Notes: generated by a model not told the origin, from the sequence alone. A DNA stretch of 64,000 bases from Ifrita kowaldi (GCA_013398055.1 VZRS01002397.1:310001-374000), one strand, 5' to 3'; positions 47,201-61,529 are shown, numbered from the stretch's first letter. Program-made: numbers and translations.

Positions 47201-50200
47201 ATTATAAACCCATTGCCTATTTGTTCCTATTGCAGAATATCCTGAAAATATTTAATGGGTGGTGTTAATTGCTTATATTTATAGTCTCTGGGGTCTTCTT
47301 TCGTCAGTATCTATCATCTTCTGGAAGTGTCAAGCACTGAGGGATTAAAAATTTATTCAGACTCTTACGATTTACAGTCCAAACGGAGGTAATAAGTCAC
47401 ACTTTCTCATCCTAGCCTGTAGTAATGTAGCCTCTTATTTATCCATGGTTGCAGGCAATTAGAAAGCCTATATCCATTAGGCTGTGTGTTTTGGAACACA
47501 ATAGCTATATGCAGATTGGTTTAGACATTGCTTTCCTTACAAATTTTGGCCTTTTGTTTCATGCTTATTTTATTATTTTCAATGCATCAGAAAAGATCTA
47601 TGCCAATCATGGGGAGGCCATAAAGAAGAAGGTTGTATGGGTCAAAGAGGGAGATGATAGGAGCATGGACTGGTATTTTAACAGTAAGTATAGAGTGAAA
47701 AGGTTTGATTTTTATTTAAAAAGAAAGCTATATCAAGGCCAATTGACATTTAAGTGCTGCTGGAATGTATGTATGGATAGAAGATTATGCTGGAGCTGCA
47801 GACAGTGGTTGTATTCTTCATACTATGGCAAAGAAAACAGAAGATTGGTTTTGGTGAGTGTTAAGATGTGAAGCCATATGGGTGTCATCTAAATTTATGC
47901 AATGATTTCTGATCAGTTCTGTAACTTTCATTGCCACTAGAACAGGTACCTTGCACTTTGATGCTGAGGCTGTCTTGGGAAGTCTCACAGAACTAGGATT
48001 ATATTGGAAAACACAAGAGAGAGTCTAAGAGTTAACTTTTTGTTTGTTTGTTTGTTTGTTTGTTCTCTTCAGGAGAAAGCTGATGGCAATCATTTAACTT
48101 TAGCAGAGTAATTGTCAGCTGAGTACAGCTGAAAGAAGAATACTGGTCCAGGCAGGATTTGAATTAGTACAGACATGAAAGGCTATATAACACCCTAGCA
48201 GCCACTGAAAAAATCCTCTTTCTTAGTTTCACTGCTCTGACAGTTTTCTACAGTGAAAGGTCAACGACTGTTACTGAAAGTTTTTCACGTTGTAGTCCTT
48301 CACTTTGCACAGGATCACTTTTTTCTCTGTGCCTGGACTAAAAACCTCAAGAGCAAGTCATTGTGACAGTAATACATTTGTAGAAAGTTATAGTGTGCAA
48401 AAATGTCTCTTTGGAAGATGAGGAAAGTTACCTGGACTATTTAATAATCCTGTGGTGTTTGGCTTTATTCGTAACATGTCTGTGGTGTGTCAATTGCCAT
48501 GCTGCCTACATGGAGGATGAATGATAAGCCTTTGATGTCAGTTTGTGGTAGGAGAAGTGTTACTTCTTGTTAGCGTTATAAACCCTAGTGAATGACTAAT
48601 AAAGACATTGGTGCTTTGTCTGCATCTGGAGTTAATGTGTTGAAGAAGTTCAATACAAATTCTTTTCCCCCATTTAACTGATGCTAGAACCATAACTTAT
48701 TCCTGTAAATGGAATGTATTTATTACTGCTTTTCTTTCTAACAGTTTTTTAAGTATCTGCTCTGAGTTTAGGATAATTCTGAAGTAGAAAAAAACCTTTT
48801 TGATTTATTTGGTTCACTTCCTTCAACAGACATTTCCAAGCTGATAAGATGCAGAAAGTCTTACTTCCCTGAAGAAGCGGTATTACAGAAAAGCATATTA
48901 TCTAGCCTTTAGGTGCAATAGGCCTTATGATGAGATGAGTAGTGAGAGAATAAGTGTTGTTTAATCCTCCCCTGTGATCATTTAAGGAAATTTGGCATAG
49001 CACTTTTTTTTCCCTACATGCTTACTCTTTCTATGAATTACTGAACTAAACTCAGTGTTGTTTTCAGTGTTTCAGTTGTGACAGCAGAAGATGAGTAACT
49101 GAATGTGAATTAAAGTATTGCTGGCTTTATCAATTTAGCGGTAGCAATTTATTGATGAAAAAGCAGTAAACAATTCAGAATATCATACCCTGAAAGCACT
49201 GTATTCATAACCCTGGCAAATAAAGGTCAAATTCATCAAGAGGACTTAGGTCCTTTGTGTATCTCCATGTGATACCACTGTCATCAATCTCTTAACCAGT
49301 AAGTGTCTATAATCTTGCCACCAGGCATGTGCAGAACCATCTGTGAGTTGACACTGCTCCATGGTTAACAAGCTGCCCATTAATTGTTCAAGAGAGAGAA
49401 CTGGCAGCTCCAAGAAAGGGATCCTCAGTGTGGCTGTAGGGGTCTCCACCATGGAAGTGTAGCCCCAGACTCTGTCTGAGTTCAAGGTGTGGATCAGCTG
49501 GACATAGCTTTCAGCACAGCCCAGGAACCAGGTGTGCATACACAATAGTGTACTGTGTGAAGCAGCACCTTGGAGCCAAAGATTCAGCTTCAAATCTTTG
49601 CTTGAGCCTGATTCAAAGTAGAAACTCAAATTTGCATTTTTGACATAAGGCAGGAGTGTTCTGACTGCCAAGCTGCTCTGCCTCTTAGGAAGGCAAAGTG
49701 TCCTTAAATACAGAAAGATGTGCAGTTTGGTGTTTCAGGCAGAAATGAGTGGGTTAACCCAGAGAGGTTAGCTGCTTTGCTTGCATCCAAACTTTTTCCT
49801 GTGAAGTCAAGTCTTGTGTAGCTTCTGAGGATCTCATAGAGCCGGTCTCTGGCCTCTCCTTACCCCTGAACTGCAGGGACAAGGCTATGTCAGTGTGGAA
49901 TTATGCATTGTTGTGACCAATGTGCACTACTAGCAGGGGGCTTAGATGTCTAGTTATCAGCTTGCAGGCATGACCAAGAATGTCTCAGAGCTAGGCACTG
50001 TTGAAGAAACATGTAATATCCTCTGCTTGTGGCTGTGCAGTGCTGGGGATCCTGCCAGGGGTCAGGCTTAGTCCGTGTTTGACTCAGTCGGCAATGTAGA
50101 GCTTCAGTGGCTTTGCTGTGCTGCTTGCAGACATTATGCCTGGGAAGCTCAGTGTCTGAAAGCAGTATTGCCCAGTGTCATCTTTTCCTTTTCCGGCTGA

Positions 50201-53200
50201 TGATTAGTATTAAAAATAGCAGGAATATGCCATGCCATTATAAATAAATTAAGATACCACCAAACAAATACTATGCTGACCATGTTCATTTAATCTTTGA
50301 GTTGCTCTTGGATGAACAAGTCTGTGGTCTCTTAGCATAACTACTTTTGAGGGTGGCAGGTCCAGATGCCCATTTGTGCCATGACCAATTTGATGTCATT
50401 AGTCCCTATCTGTGGCCCTTTCTGGCACATTTCACCATACTTCCTTTTCCCTAGTCTCCTAAACACTTCTGTCCATCTCTCATATTTGTTGAGAACGAAT
50501 CTTGCATAAGCCTTGGGTCAATCTCCTGAAAAACAGATGCTGGTGACTAGTTTCTTATCCCAGAGATGAACAAGGGTTGTTTTCAGGAGGTGGTGCCAGC
50601 TCGTACAATACTGATAAGTCTTTTTTTAACCCAAATTTGTCTTTTTCTCATCCTGCAGTTCTTCAGTAACTCTGACATTGTTTTCTTACTGTGCAGGTGT
50701 TTTGTTTTTGTTTAGCAAAGTGTCAGGAGCTGTCAGCACATGATTCATTGGTGTAATTTTGTGATTATATTATCTGCGAAAGGAATTATAAAGAACTATG
50801 AAGACTGATATGAGTGCGTAGTGAATGGAAATGCAGAAGCACCCGAAACAACAGCAGAAAACTGGCATGTATTGATGACACCAATATCAGCAGGTCTTCA
50901 GGATCTCAATGCATCTATGTACAGCTTCTCAGGATACCCAGATCAGAAACCATGAGACACTGAGTAAGTCCTTTGACTTGATGGAGAAGGAATTTGAATT
51001 GCAATCCCTTCCTAAGGAATACAGGAAAGCACATCCAAAACCAGCATGTCATCACTAACCTAAGAAGACCCCAGAAGACATGAAGAGGACTCAGTAGCTG
51101 GCATCCCTATTCTTCTGTATCACCCAAGACAGACCAATCACCTTGGTGTTGGTTTATTGTTTTGACATGTTTTATTCTGTATTGGGAATTAACATGGACC
51201 CACTATACTATAGGTAGTCACATATATAGTTTTAAAATGCCTAAAATAATGTCCTTCAAGCTATAAGCTCATTGTCAGACACTGCTGTCAGATACAGCAT
51301 GTCTGGCAAAAGCAAATTTGTCAGCAATAAAATTCTCACTGAACTGCAGTTGTAGCTATCTTGGGGAAATGTAGTAGGGATACCTAATTTTTGCTGATCA
51401 GTGTAAAAGCTTGAAAAGTCTGAACAAGTTAGATATCATGGCATTAACTTTGGGCCTCCATTTCCATCATTTTGCAGTACAGGTTTTCTTCAAGTGCTCC
51501 CTCTGGATATGTTCATGGGGTATTTAATGGTGTATTTATTGCCATTGTACGTACAGGCTGATGAGTCTTTTAGGAAACTTGTGCAAATTCTCAAACTTTT
51601 TATTAACACCACTATGTCATATCCATTATGTGTTTTCTTGTAATTGCACTTTCAGGTTACCACTACAGACATCTAGAAAAGGAACATTAGTGGTTCTTGC
51701 AAGAAACTGTTGTGAATCTTTTCTGTTGAAGCAGGCACAGCGGTAAAGTCTTAGATTACTAAGAAATACCCTATCATTCTGTATTATTCATTTCTTTCAT
51801 TCCAAAACACAGAATGAAAATTATATGTTGCTTTTGTTTAGTAGTTTAAGCTGCTTTTGCATTTTCCCTCAGATGAAAATGCCCTTTATGCAGGGCCCAT
51901 CATAAAATATACCTTTTATTTTCTAGTGAAAAGCCTTGGGTGCCCATCTCCAACCCAACATCTTTCCAAGATGCTTAACACTTGTGCAACAAGATTTGGT
52001 ATTTCTAAGGTCATTAGCTAGAGTTTTGGAGTTGCAAATGCCTCAGAGAAAATATTTGATAAATATATTGGATAAATTTGATAAAATGTGAGTCCTATTC
52101 CTTGATATTATAAACTGTAGGTAGTGGTGATGCCAAATTCTGTGGCCTGATTTTATCACAGCTGGTAGTCAAAAGGTTGTGCACTGTCTGTGCACTTGAG
52201 CAAAAGGTAACCAGGGTGATCAATGGTTGCTCCCTCCTTCTCTTTCAGTATGGTTGTAATAGGAGAGAAGTGCTTAGGTGCTTCCTTTATTTCAAAGCAC
52301 TTTTCCAGCACTGTGCCCAAGCCAGGCAAATGCAGCTTTGCTACATTGTGCATTATAACCCTCCATCGTGTCTACCTGAAATAACACCTGAGTCAGTGAT
52401 TAATGTGCAGACTCTGCTCTCCTGGTCAGGCATGAGAAAATGAAGCTCCTATGACCGCTGAAGAGAATGAATAGTCAGTCATGCATGTTAAGACTCCTGG
52501 ATTGTATAAATCTCTGTTAGGACAGTGAAAAATCTTACCAACCCTGTCCCAGCTGTCCTGCAGAAGAAGGCAGCATCTGGGTGCCAGTGATGTGTTCTGT
52601 CACAGCTGATGGAGCAAAAGGCTGTGTTAAACACCAGCTGTGAAGTATCATATTGCTAAAAGCTTGCCATGTTTCCTATACCGTGCCAGCCCTCTGACTG
52701 GACTTTGGTCCCTTTGTACAGTGGGCTGTGAACAAAAAAAAAAAAAGCTTTGAATATCACATCAAAGCTCCCTCTCTAAGAATCTGGGCCCTAAAAGACA
52801 CTATCTCTGCCCCAGAACTAGCAATAGATCTCACTTTGTTTTGAAAATTGCTATTATGTTAGGACTTTGATGTCTCAGATGACTGACTGTGAGCTGGACC
52901 TGGTAATGGGTGGGGAGCTACACTCTTTTCAGTCTGCATGTGGGTTTAGGTCAGCTCTGGGAGAGACGGAGAGAATCTTTTCCTAGGGATGTGGGAATGA
53001 GGATCCAAAGGTTGGCAAAGAATAGCAAGGGCTGTGCAACTTGTGCACCCAGATGAAGCCAGGGGTCCTGCACATGTGTCACAGGTTCTAAGTCCTAGTT
53101 CTCATATGCTGCATAACCTGCTGAGGAAGCACCTGTCAGAAGTTAGGCAGAAAGGTCACAAAGGTAAACTTAGCGATAAAAGTGAAATTGTTGAGATAGT

Positions 53201-53454
53201 ACTGTTGGCAGCTGAAGCATTCAAGAGGGAAACACAACAGGAAAAGGTGTAAAATCTTAAGGTAAAAAACCAAGAAGTTTGGTCAAGAATTAGCCCAGGA
53301 ATCAGAGTCATTGAGTTGAGTCATCATTGTTATCAGTCCTGATGGAGCTGGTGGGGCACAGCAGCTCTGCAACACCTGGGAGCCCTTCCAGTCAGCTGCA
53401 GATAATGAGTCTCCCCCACGTGCAAAGACCTTTTTGGGTTGGTAAGCATACTAA
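44251..53454. other. AT-rich intergenic sequence with simple repeats, no gene recognised
   Basis: About 9.2 kb without a supportable gene. AT-rich low-complexity stretches lie at 45619-45682 and 46540-46600. Two open frames of 140 codons (47449-47871 plus) and 141 codons (49246-49671 minus) lack family likeness. The first is followed by a donor-like GGTTTTG|GTGAGT near 47851, which I regard as coincidence. Confidence 0.45.
48038..48063 (+). repeat. (TTTG)n microsatellite
   Basis: Six uninterrupted TTTG units. It is an ordinary simple repeat. Confidence 0.95.
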
Positions 53455-53459
53455 TGCCT

Positions 53460-54147
53460 TGTAGTGGGTTGACCCTGAGTTGATGGACAGTTTTTTAGAC
53501 TAATGACGCTTCTCGCAATTTACCTATCTAAACCACGTGGAAAGGCGAGAATTCCTCTTTCGTGCCAGCCCGCCTGCGGGAAGGTGAGGGGGCTACGAGC
53601 GTCCGGGCCCTGCCGGGGCCCCTGGCTCTCTCTCTCTCCCCTTTTCTCAACGCCACAGCACGGACCCTGGGTCACCGGCGGGGAGAACTATCCCAGAGCT
53701 GCAGGCAGCTGGAGCCAGCTATGAACTGCCTTACAGCTAAACTCATCCGGCATGGCTTCCCGGGACCGGCGGGTCCCTCTCCCTTCTCAGGGCGGAGCCA
53801 GCGAGAGCCAGCAGAGCCGCCTGTTTGCAGCCAGGACACTCCGTGCCGANAATCCCATGTTCTGTTATCCTTTGTGTGAGCTGAGTAAAAAGAGAAAAGT
53901 GCTGGAGGAGGGGGGAGATTTGTTTTAACTTCTTGGTTTTTTTCCTTTCTCTTTTAATTCTATTAATAATAAAACCCTTTCTTTGTATCACAGCTGTTTA
54001 AAGTTTGTGCCTGCTTGGTTTTTTCTTTCTTTTAATTTTTATCTCACACAAAGAAAATCAGTAAGTGATCCGTAACCAAACCAAATCAAACCAAAACCAC
54101 TACACTTTTTGGTGTTTCCGCCCGGTTAATGAATTCAACCCGCTACA
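53460..54147 (+). mobile_element. Solo LTR with perfect 5-base target duplication
   Basis: The 688-base element starts TGTAGTGGGTTGA and ends TCAACCCGCTACA; the two ends are inverted copies with 12 of 13 bases equal. It is flanked on both sides by TGCCT (53455-53459 and 54148-54152). An AATAAA signal is at 53968-53973. The first half is GC-rich (about 53560-53860) and the second half is T-rich. TG..CA ends and a 5-base duplication fit an ERVL-type LTR. No internal proviral sequence adjoins it, so it is a solo LTR left by recombination. The perfect duplication suggests a fairly young insertion. There is one N at 53850. Confidence 0.88.
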
Positions 54148-54152
54148 TGCCT

Positions 54153-57100
54153 AATAGTAGTTAGTCATTAGATATAACTACTTGCAAAGACAGTGCCAAA
54201 CTGAAGGGGCCCGGGTAAGCTGCCCCTCTAAACAGCCTGTGACAGCCAGGAGCACAAAAGCTCGAGGTTAAGTAAATGATTGTGTAAAAATGGTGACATA
54301 GTGCTGTAAATTTTCTGGGCATCAGGCTATGGAGAAGCAGGAAGACCTAGTGGGTGGTTTAGCCTGGAGGAGAACTGAAGGCGGAGAGACACCAGCAGTT
54401 TGCCACCACAGCCGGTAGTGGAGGAAGCAAGGAGTCATACCAAAAGTCCCCTTATGTTAGAAGAGTGTTTTTAGTGTGGTGGGCTCCTGGCATGCTGAAA
54501 CTGTGCTCTTGAAAGATTCCTCTCTGCTCTCATAATTTCACTGCACCACTTTCCTCTAAGAGCATATTTCTTGTGAATATTAATAATGCATATTAAGATA
54601 CTATTTCATGATTTCACAGCAAAAAAACAGAGAAAGGTGCTTCTAAGAGATCCCGACCTGTTTCAGGCCAAACAGTGGTAACCGCAGGAGGTCTCTAAAG
54701 CATACAGAAAAAAGTAGGTAGTTACACAGTTTGCAAAGTCCTAAGAGAGGGAAATTCATATTCATAGAGAATGTACCTCATGTCTTCTTCATTCATCAGA
54801 CTGATCACCCATCAAGGCTGACAGAATTTCACTGTATTTGCTACAGATATTGTCTCTGAGACTTTGCACGCTTTCTTATTAAATCTTTCCTTAATCTTAC
54901 TCTCTTTCTGACCCCAAAATTCATTCCAGTGCTCATTTACTTACTTCTTGTAGAGGTTAATATCTTACATCTAGAGGCTGTCCTGTTGGAGATTTGCATA
55001 GCTGTCTTTAAATTGGTATTTCTTGGTGTTTATCAGAATTAAGCTGTAGTAGAGAGGAAAGAAAGGTGGTTCTATGCCCTGCTATGTTTCTGAATTCAAT
55101 AGCTACTAATAATTAACGTTGCTAGGTATTTAAGATGCTTGCATTGATATCCCTGGTTATCCCTGGACTATTACACAAACTTTGGCAAGTTATTTTTGTC
55201 AGTTTAGAAGTACAAATCTGTTTTTATCTTTGTTGATCTGAAGTCTCGTTATTCTTGCCACTTTTTTCAATTCTCCTGTCATTTTAGAAGCATTAAGAAG
55301 GAGTTAAGACACCTTTTTACTTTTTGTGGTGAATGCAAAGGTGTTTCTTTACATTGCTCTTGGTTTCTTCTTTAAGCTCATACATTTAAAAAAACCTCAA
55401 TTCCATGGATTTTCTCTTTTTAATTAATATATTCAATTTAACTCATTTATATTGTCTTTCATTTTCAGATTTCCCAGATTTGCTGTTCTTATGCATTACC
55501 AACACATCGGATACATAAAATTTCTTGAAATTTCAGAAATTCTTGTGGCAGAAATAGTTCTGCCAGTGTTTTGACACAGAAAAGAACTCCTGAAAACAAT
55601 ACTTTGCAGTTTATTCATCACAAATTCAAATAAGAAAATAGGAAACTTTTAACTATGATTTCTTTCCCAATAATTTTAAGCCATGTGACGCATGTTTCCA
55701 TAATTAATGATCTTTGAAAATAACTGTATTTTCCTTGCCCACAAGATCTAACATCTTCATGGACTTTGACCATTCTTTTCCGTTTTCTTTCTGCATACTG
55801 GTAGGTTTCTACATCCTTTATGTTCACTTTTGAGTGCATAATTCGAAAAAGACCTTGACTACAGTGCCATAATAAAGTAATACCACTGTATTATTAATAT
55901 GAAAATCATTTACTCGCTTTTTGGGCATAATGGAGATCTTATTTGACTTTTAAAGAAGTAAAGCTTACCTACAATGCAGATACAGAGTTAACAGACCTAG
56001 TTATTAGTTTTCTATATAATGTGAACTTCTAGCTACCCCAAGACTCTACTAACGCTTGTAGTTAATTGCTTCTTGTCAACAATAGGATTTTTTTTGTGTA
56101 TATGAGCAGAAGTGCATTTCAGACTAATAATGAGTTAATTTTTTATGACTTTCCTAAACTCAGAGCTGGACTAGATGATATAATTTAGTGCCAGGAAGGA
56201 ATTTCTCTTTTTAAACTAAATTCAGTAGAATAAATTTATTAAGCAAAAATGATGCATTGAAGTTAAGGACGAGGCCAAGTATGGTATGTGATAAATCCTT
56301 ATGCTTACTAAGATTCAAACCAAAGGTTCATTTTGATTATTACACAAGACTAGTGGTTTATCTGATCAAACTGAATGATAAGCTAGCATGGTTGTATTGT
56401 GTTACCTTAAAACCAGGGGATGTCTTTGGTTTAGTGGGATTCATCAATGTGAGTTTATTAACACACTAGTTTATTAATTATACTCTCAGTTGTAAGAACA
56501 TGTTTCCACGTTCTTAGAATTCATTGGAAGATACTATGGACGAAAGAATGAATTATTAGTAAACAGCAGTCCGTTAAAACACAGTGAGATGTTACCAAGA
56601 GAGTGCAGGGGCAGGACAGATGTACAGATTTACCAGAACAGGGAAACAAACTGTAGCTTTCCTCCCAGCATCATCCAGAGGTTCTGGGTTTTCTATCCCA
56701 TGACGGAATTCACAGGCCCTCAATTCACACCGCTTCTAATCTGAACTTGAACTCATAGGTAGTTAAATACAGGCACTTGTAGTCTGTAAAATGTTTAGAC
56801 TTCTTTAGATGAGCTTAATGACATATGAAGTGTTTTGTAAAGGCAGTTGAACTATCAGGTGCTTTTGGGTGTATTCCACCAATATAAAAATAAAAATCTT
56901 CACATCAGCTCCAGTAATTAAATTATCTTGCTTTTCAGGTTGGTGAATAGACGCCTAGAAAGTGAAAGGTATTGGCATGAAAGTCATGAAACTCAAATTA
57001 TATTCTTCGCCACTGATTCTTTTTCCATCCCCATGGCAAGTCTTTGTGCCTCAGCTTCTTCTCCCATTTCTAACTGAGGCAATTTATGATCTCTTTGGGA

Positions 57101-59911
57101 CAGGAGTTGCCATTGACTACATGATAGTCGAGCACCCTAAAGGACAGACCTGACACTGGGAGGATCAGGTGAACTAGTCATGTCCAAAAAAAGGTGCAAT
57201 ATGAATTTGGTCATGGTCACTGCTATTGAGTATACACATAATCTGCAGGCATGCAGAATAATTTTCTTTAAACTTCTTCCTTGGTAAAGACATGCAGACA
57301 GTTTTAACAACTTACGTAGCTGCAAGCTTATCCTAAGCTCACTTGGAAAAAGTTGTTTGGCTGTTTTTACTTGGAATATCATTGTTCTGTATTTGCATGT
57401 GCGTATAGATATAGTAATGATATGTGTGTATTTAAAGAAATATGCATGTACTTAAGGATGTATTGTACTTATGAAATGGTACTCTAATAAACAGTTTGAT
57501 GGGTTTATTTCCTTCCTTGGTATGGAAATGCTATATATGAAGAAATTTATGCATGTGTATCTCATTCTGTTATAAAAGAAGGAGTGACCGAATAACATTA
57601 AATATAACATATTCTGCATATGTAGCAGAAATGTGATCCTCTTCACATTAGAGATGAGGACTTGCAGAGTTCAGATCTCCTAACAGCTATGCTTCTATAA
57701 AACATTTCAGAGATCTAGTGCTCTGCCTTTCTTTTCTCTGTGCCTCGTTGTACCAAAATGGTATCATGTCCAATTGCACTCTTATTTCACAGCGGTCCAC
57801 ATTGCAGTAGCAGATGTCAATGTTTAATACGGACTGTAGCTTTAATTGATGACAATGCTCAATGTAGAAGTACATTTTAGGGCACTGAAGATGGACCAAG
57901 GATTCATATTCTTCAGGGAACTGATTAATTTTAAACTTATTTCTTTCCTTGTGTCTATATTTAGTATAAGAACAAATCATTTTCATATAATTTTCTGTTC
58001 TGGTTACAATATTAAGGATGTCAAAGGAATGGATAAATGGATAAATGTTCTGCGATTTTCTCTTTATTATTATAATTTTTCTCACAAGATTGAGAAAAAA
58101 GGGAGAATATAATGAGAATAAAAATGCACAGTATTGAAGCATTAAAATTTGGTGATAATTCATTCCTGTGACAGACTACAGCAAGTACAGAATGCAGTGT
58201 AAGATATATTCATTTTCCTGACAAAATCTGTGGAAGGAGTAGGAAATGGTATAAAGGTAATTTACTCTTATTGCAATCGTCCTAAGGTGCTGTCTCATGT
58301 CCTCTTAGAAATGTCCCTTGTGACAACATAGCTGTGGATATTTTATTTGAAAGTACTCATCAGTTCAGATTTATTTCTAAGGCAATACTGGGATTTTTGC
58401 ATAGGTCATTAGTTCTACTTTAAGTATATGGATATCAGTTTTTCTGTCAGACTATTTAAGAGTTTTTCAAAGGAAATGATCAGTTTCTAGATGTTGACAT
58501 TGATATAGGAATTTTTTTTCCGATGTTATCTAGCAAAGCTAAAAACAATCAGGTTTTGACTTTTCCCTTTGTGGGTTTAGTTCTGAAATATTGTATCATC
58601 TACATCAGTGAGAATAGTAATGATTCAATTTAGAACTGTGCTCCTCAATTTAATCCCACTGTAGCTACCAAGATGTGGAATAATAGAAGACATTTTTCCT
58701 AGTAATTCTGGCATGAGATTTGTGGGCTTGAAATATGTAACTTGAGATTATATGTCCAAATAAAATTTAGCAATAGTAAACACTTAAATAAAATACTATT
58801 AGAGCACAGAGCATTATCTCTTTCCCTAAATTGCTTCAATTGAGTTTAATATACTTTTACTGAGAAATTGTACCAAGAACTTTACTGTTGGGTGGTTAAC
58901 CAATAAATAGCTTGCGATACATTTTAGCTTTAGACAATATTTTCCCTGCATGAGAAAACTCAATCATTTTGCCAGAAAGGTTTAGTCGCTAGAAATGCTG
59001 TAATTGTCCATGTGGATGCATAATTGCTATATGCTCAGGAATAGTTTGCATGATGTTGGTGATTCGAAGGGATTTTGCTTTTGTTGTTAAGAAGCAAAGA
59101 CTTACATGGACGCTGGACTAAGAATGAAGGCACAGCTGAGCTTTCCTTTGGGCAGGGTATCAAGGAGCTGGAACAAAGGTATCTTTAGTGTGCATCAAAC
59201 AGCCAAAGCCGACCTCAGAGTTGCAGAGAAATGGAGATTATATTATCTCCCAAATGGTTGTCATGAGACTAACTTGAAAGAAATCTAAATCTAGTAATCT
59301 GTCACCCTGAAGGATCCATGTAGTAAGGTATTTAAAGAAGCTAAGATTAGAGTAGCTTCATTTGCAATTTAAATTTCCTACAGACTATTTTTTGAAAGCA
59401 TATACAAGGGTCTTAGGTTGTGAATTGTTGTTCAGTGAGGGGTTATATTTGAATTGTATTAAAGTAGTATTTTTCAAACTATCTTTTCCCCATGCCTGGC
59501 TTTCCCCTGCGTTTAGTTTGTAAGGGAAAGTTGAAAGGTGTATATACACCACCACCACGTGCCATGCTCCAGTTTCTGCTTATGCAGTTCTGGCACTGCT
59601 CTGGAATGGTGAGGCTGCCTTCAGCACTCTTGGGTGATTTCCGCAGGCAGTGCTCACTCTGAAGTGGGTCTGGAGACAGCAACCAGACTAGAACATGTTT
59701 ATGTATTACAGCTGTGTTAAACAAATGAACCCAAGTCATGTAAAGGGGCTGGCACTAGGCTAGACCTTCCTCAGTTAGTTTCCTAGGAAGAGTCCTGTCC
59801 TTAGCCTGCAGGTCTCCCCTGTTGCAGAGGAAGCCAAGTGGTTTGATTCAGGAGTTTGGATTCCAAGTCATTAAAAAAACAGTGCAGGACTCTGGGCTGA
59901 AGAACTTAAAA
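54153..59911. other. AT-rich intergenic sequence, no gene recognised
   Basis: The longest frame (158 codons, 57687-58163 minus) is Ile/Tyr/Lys-rich in AT-rich DNA and has no recognisable domain. I see no RNA gene or repeat of note. Confidence 0.45.
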
Positions 59912-60330
59912 ATATTGGGAGGGTTTTGGATACCGTGACGGACTTGTGGGTGATGCGATGGTCAGAGGTTGTTTTGGCACAGCGATCATGAAATGATAAT
60001 TTTTGATTCTTGTAGAAGTTAGGAGGGCAGACTTTGGCTTGCTTAGTTGTGAGAGTACCTTGGGAGGCAGTCCTGAAGGGCAGAGGAGTCCAGGAAGGCT
60101 GGGCATTCTTCCAGAAGAAAATCTTCAAGACACAGGAGCAGACTGTCCCCATGTGCTGAAAGATGAGCTGGCAGGGAAGAAGTCACCATCCCTGAAGGTA
60201 TTTAAAAGACATGCAGATGTGGCACTCAAGGACAGGGTTTAGTGGAGGACTTGGCAGTGCTGGGTTAAGAGTTGGCCTCAATGATCTTAGAGGTCTTTTC
60301 CAACCTTAAAAATTCTATGATTCTATAACA
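59912..60330 (+). mobile_element. CR1 LINE with internal deletions
   Basis: The first part (59912 to about 60183) matches an upstream region of CR1 ORF2 ('gttttggataccgtgacggac', 'cttgggaggcagtcctgaagg', 'gtccaggaaggctgggcattc', 'ccatgtgctgaaagatgagc'). From about 60184 it jumps to the CR1 3' end ('ccctgaaggtatttaaaag', 'ggacttggcagtgctggg', 'tcaatgatcttagaggtc') and ends in ATTCTATG ATTCTATA. The whole reverse-transcriptase core is missing. A second, small deletion is likely near 60020-60030. The copy is dead. Confidence 0.88.
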
Positions 60331-61529
60331 TGCCAGGCAGCATTTACAAGATAAGAAAATGGAATTAGAATCACAAATAATTAAATTCCTTTCTGTTCAC
60401 TGCTTTGTTAGGATGACTTGAAGGTTTATGTTAGTGCAAGGTCCAAACTGATTGATCAGATTTTTCTTTTCTGGTTGGGTCTTGGTTCCTCTCTGCTGGA
60501 TATGTAGCAAACCAATGTACTTTTATCTCTGTCCTACCACAGGCTCTTCTGCTCCCATTCTGAGCTCTAATAAACCCATCCTGGGTTCTTTAAGTGATGA
60601 GAAGTACACCAAGGCCACACTGCTTTAGCTGGCAGTATAACATAGACATAGTGTTTTTCCTTGGTATGGGTAGTTCTAAAAATCAGGATTGTCTTGGTAC
60701 ATAATCTTACAAAAGTACCACAGATTCAGTTTTATCCTACTGGAATTATGAGCCTGCACAGTAGGAGCGGCATCAAGTAGGAAACGTTATTGATGGGAAT
60801 GATTTCAACTACCACTATTTGAACAAATGGGGATTTTTAATGTAAGAAAAAAGGTATGTGGGTGCTACCAGCCTAAGAGGGTTATGTCCCATTTCACCCC
60901 ACTCTGCTGAGATCTTTGAGTGGTCCAATACTGCTCAGTTGCTGCAAAAACACACCTCATTCTTGCCATACAGGCTGCCTCTGGGGCAATTCTGATTCTG
61001 GCAATACCACTAAGTTTTCAGATATGCTGTGACAGTCCCTGTATCCCCAGTGCTGTTTTTGCTTCTGTACCATAAAGTGATAATTATGCGTAGGTAGTAT
61101 GCAAAATATGTACCTGCAAACTCTTAAAATAGCTTTAGATAATTAATTAGTAATGTTTGCTCACTGTTTTTAGTGTAGTCCACATATTATTATTCTTTAT
61201 AACCAATGTATTCTTTCATCTACAACCCCAAAGAGTCAGCTTGTTCAGTAACCAGAAGCAGAGCGCAGTCGGTACAGCAAAGTGTGAAGTATATTAGGGG
61301 TATACCAAGGATAACTCAGGACAAGCAATTGGCTTAGGAGCCAGAGGAAAACATCATGAAAAACAATGAGGTGAGAAGAGGACATACAGCAGGGCAGAGT
61401 ATTTATCCCTCAATTATTGCAACATCCTGTTTACTTTGGTGACTGTAAAACCACGCTGAACTAGAATGAATTTCTTTTCCAAGAGAGAATATTTTTGTGT
61501 TAAAATAAATGATCATTGCTTTTTAACAG
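60331..61529. other. Intergenic sequence, no gene recognised
   Basis: Nothing coding or repetitive stands out in this stretch. Confidence 0.45.

Noticed and set aside
47449..47871. 140-codon ORF with an acceptor-like site before it and GTGAGT near its end
   Set aside because: The peptide changes character along its length and resembles no family. Splice-like words are common, and there is no CpG island or neighbouring exon support.
49246..49671. 141-codon minus-strand ORF with mixed composition
   Set aside because: It looks more protein-like than others but has no motif, no homology that I can name, and no upstream regulatory signals. A decayed retrocopy is possible but unsupported.
57687..58163. 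158-codon minus-strand ORF, the longest after GPR85 outside the N-rich and GC-rich regions
   Set aside because: Its composition (Ile, Tyr, Lys) follows the AT-rich DNA. There is no recognisable domain and no flanking promoter or splice signals, and a frame of this length is expected by chance in 64 kb of six-frame sequence.
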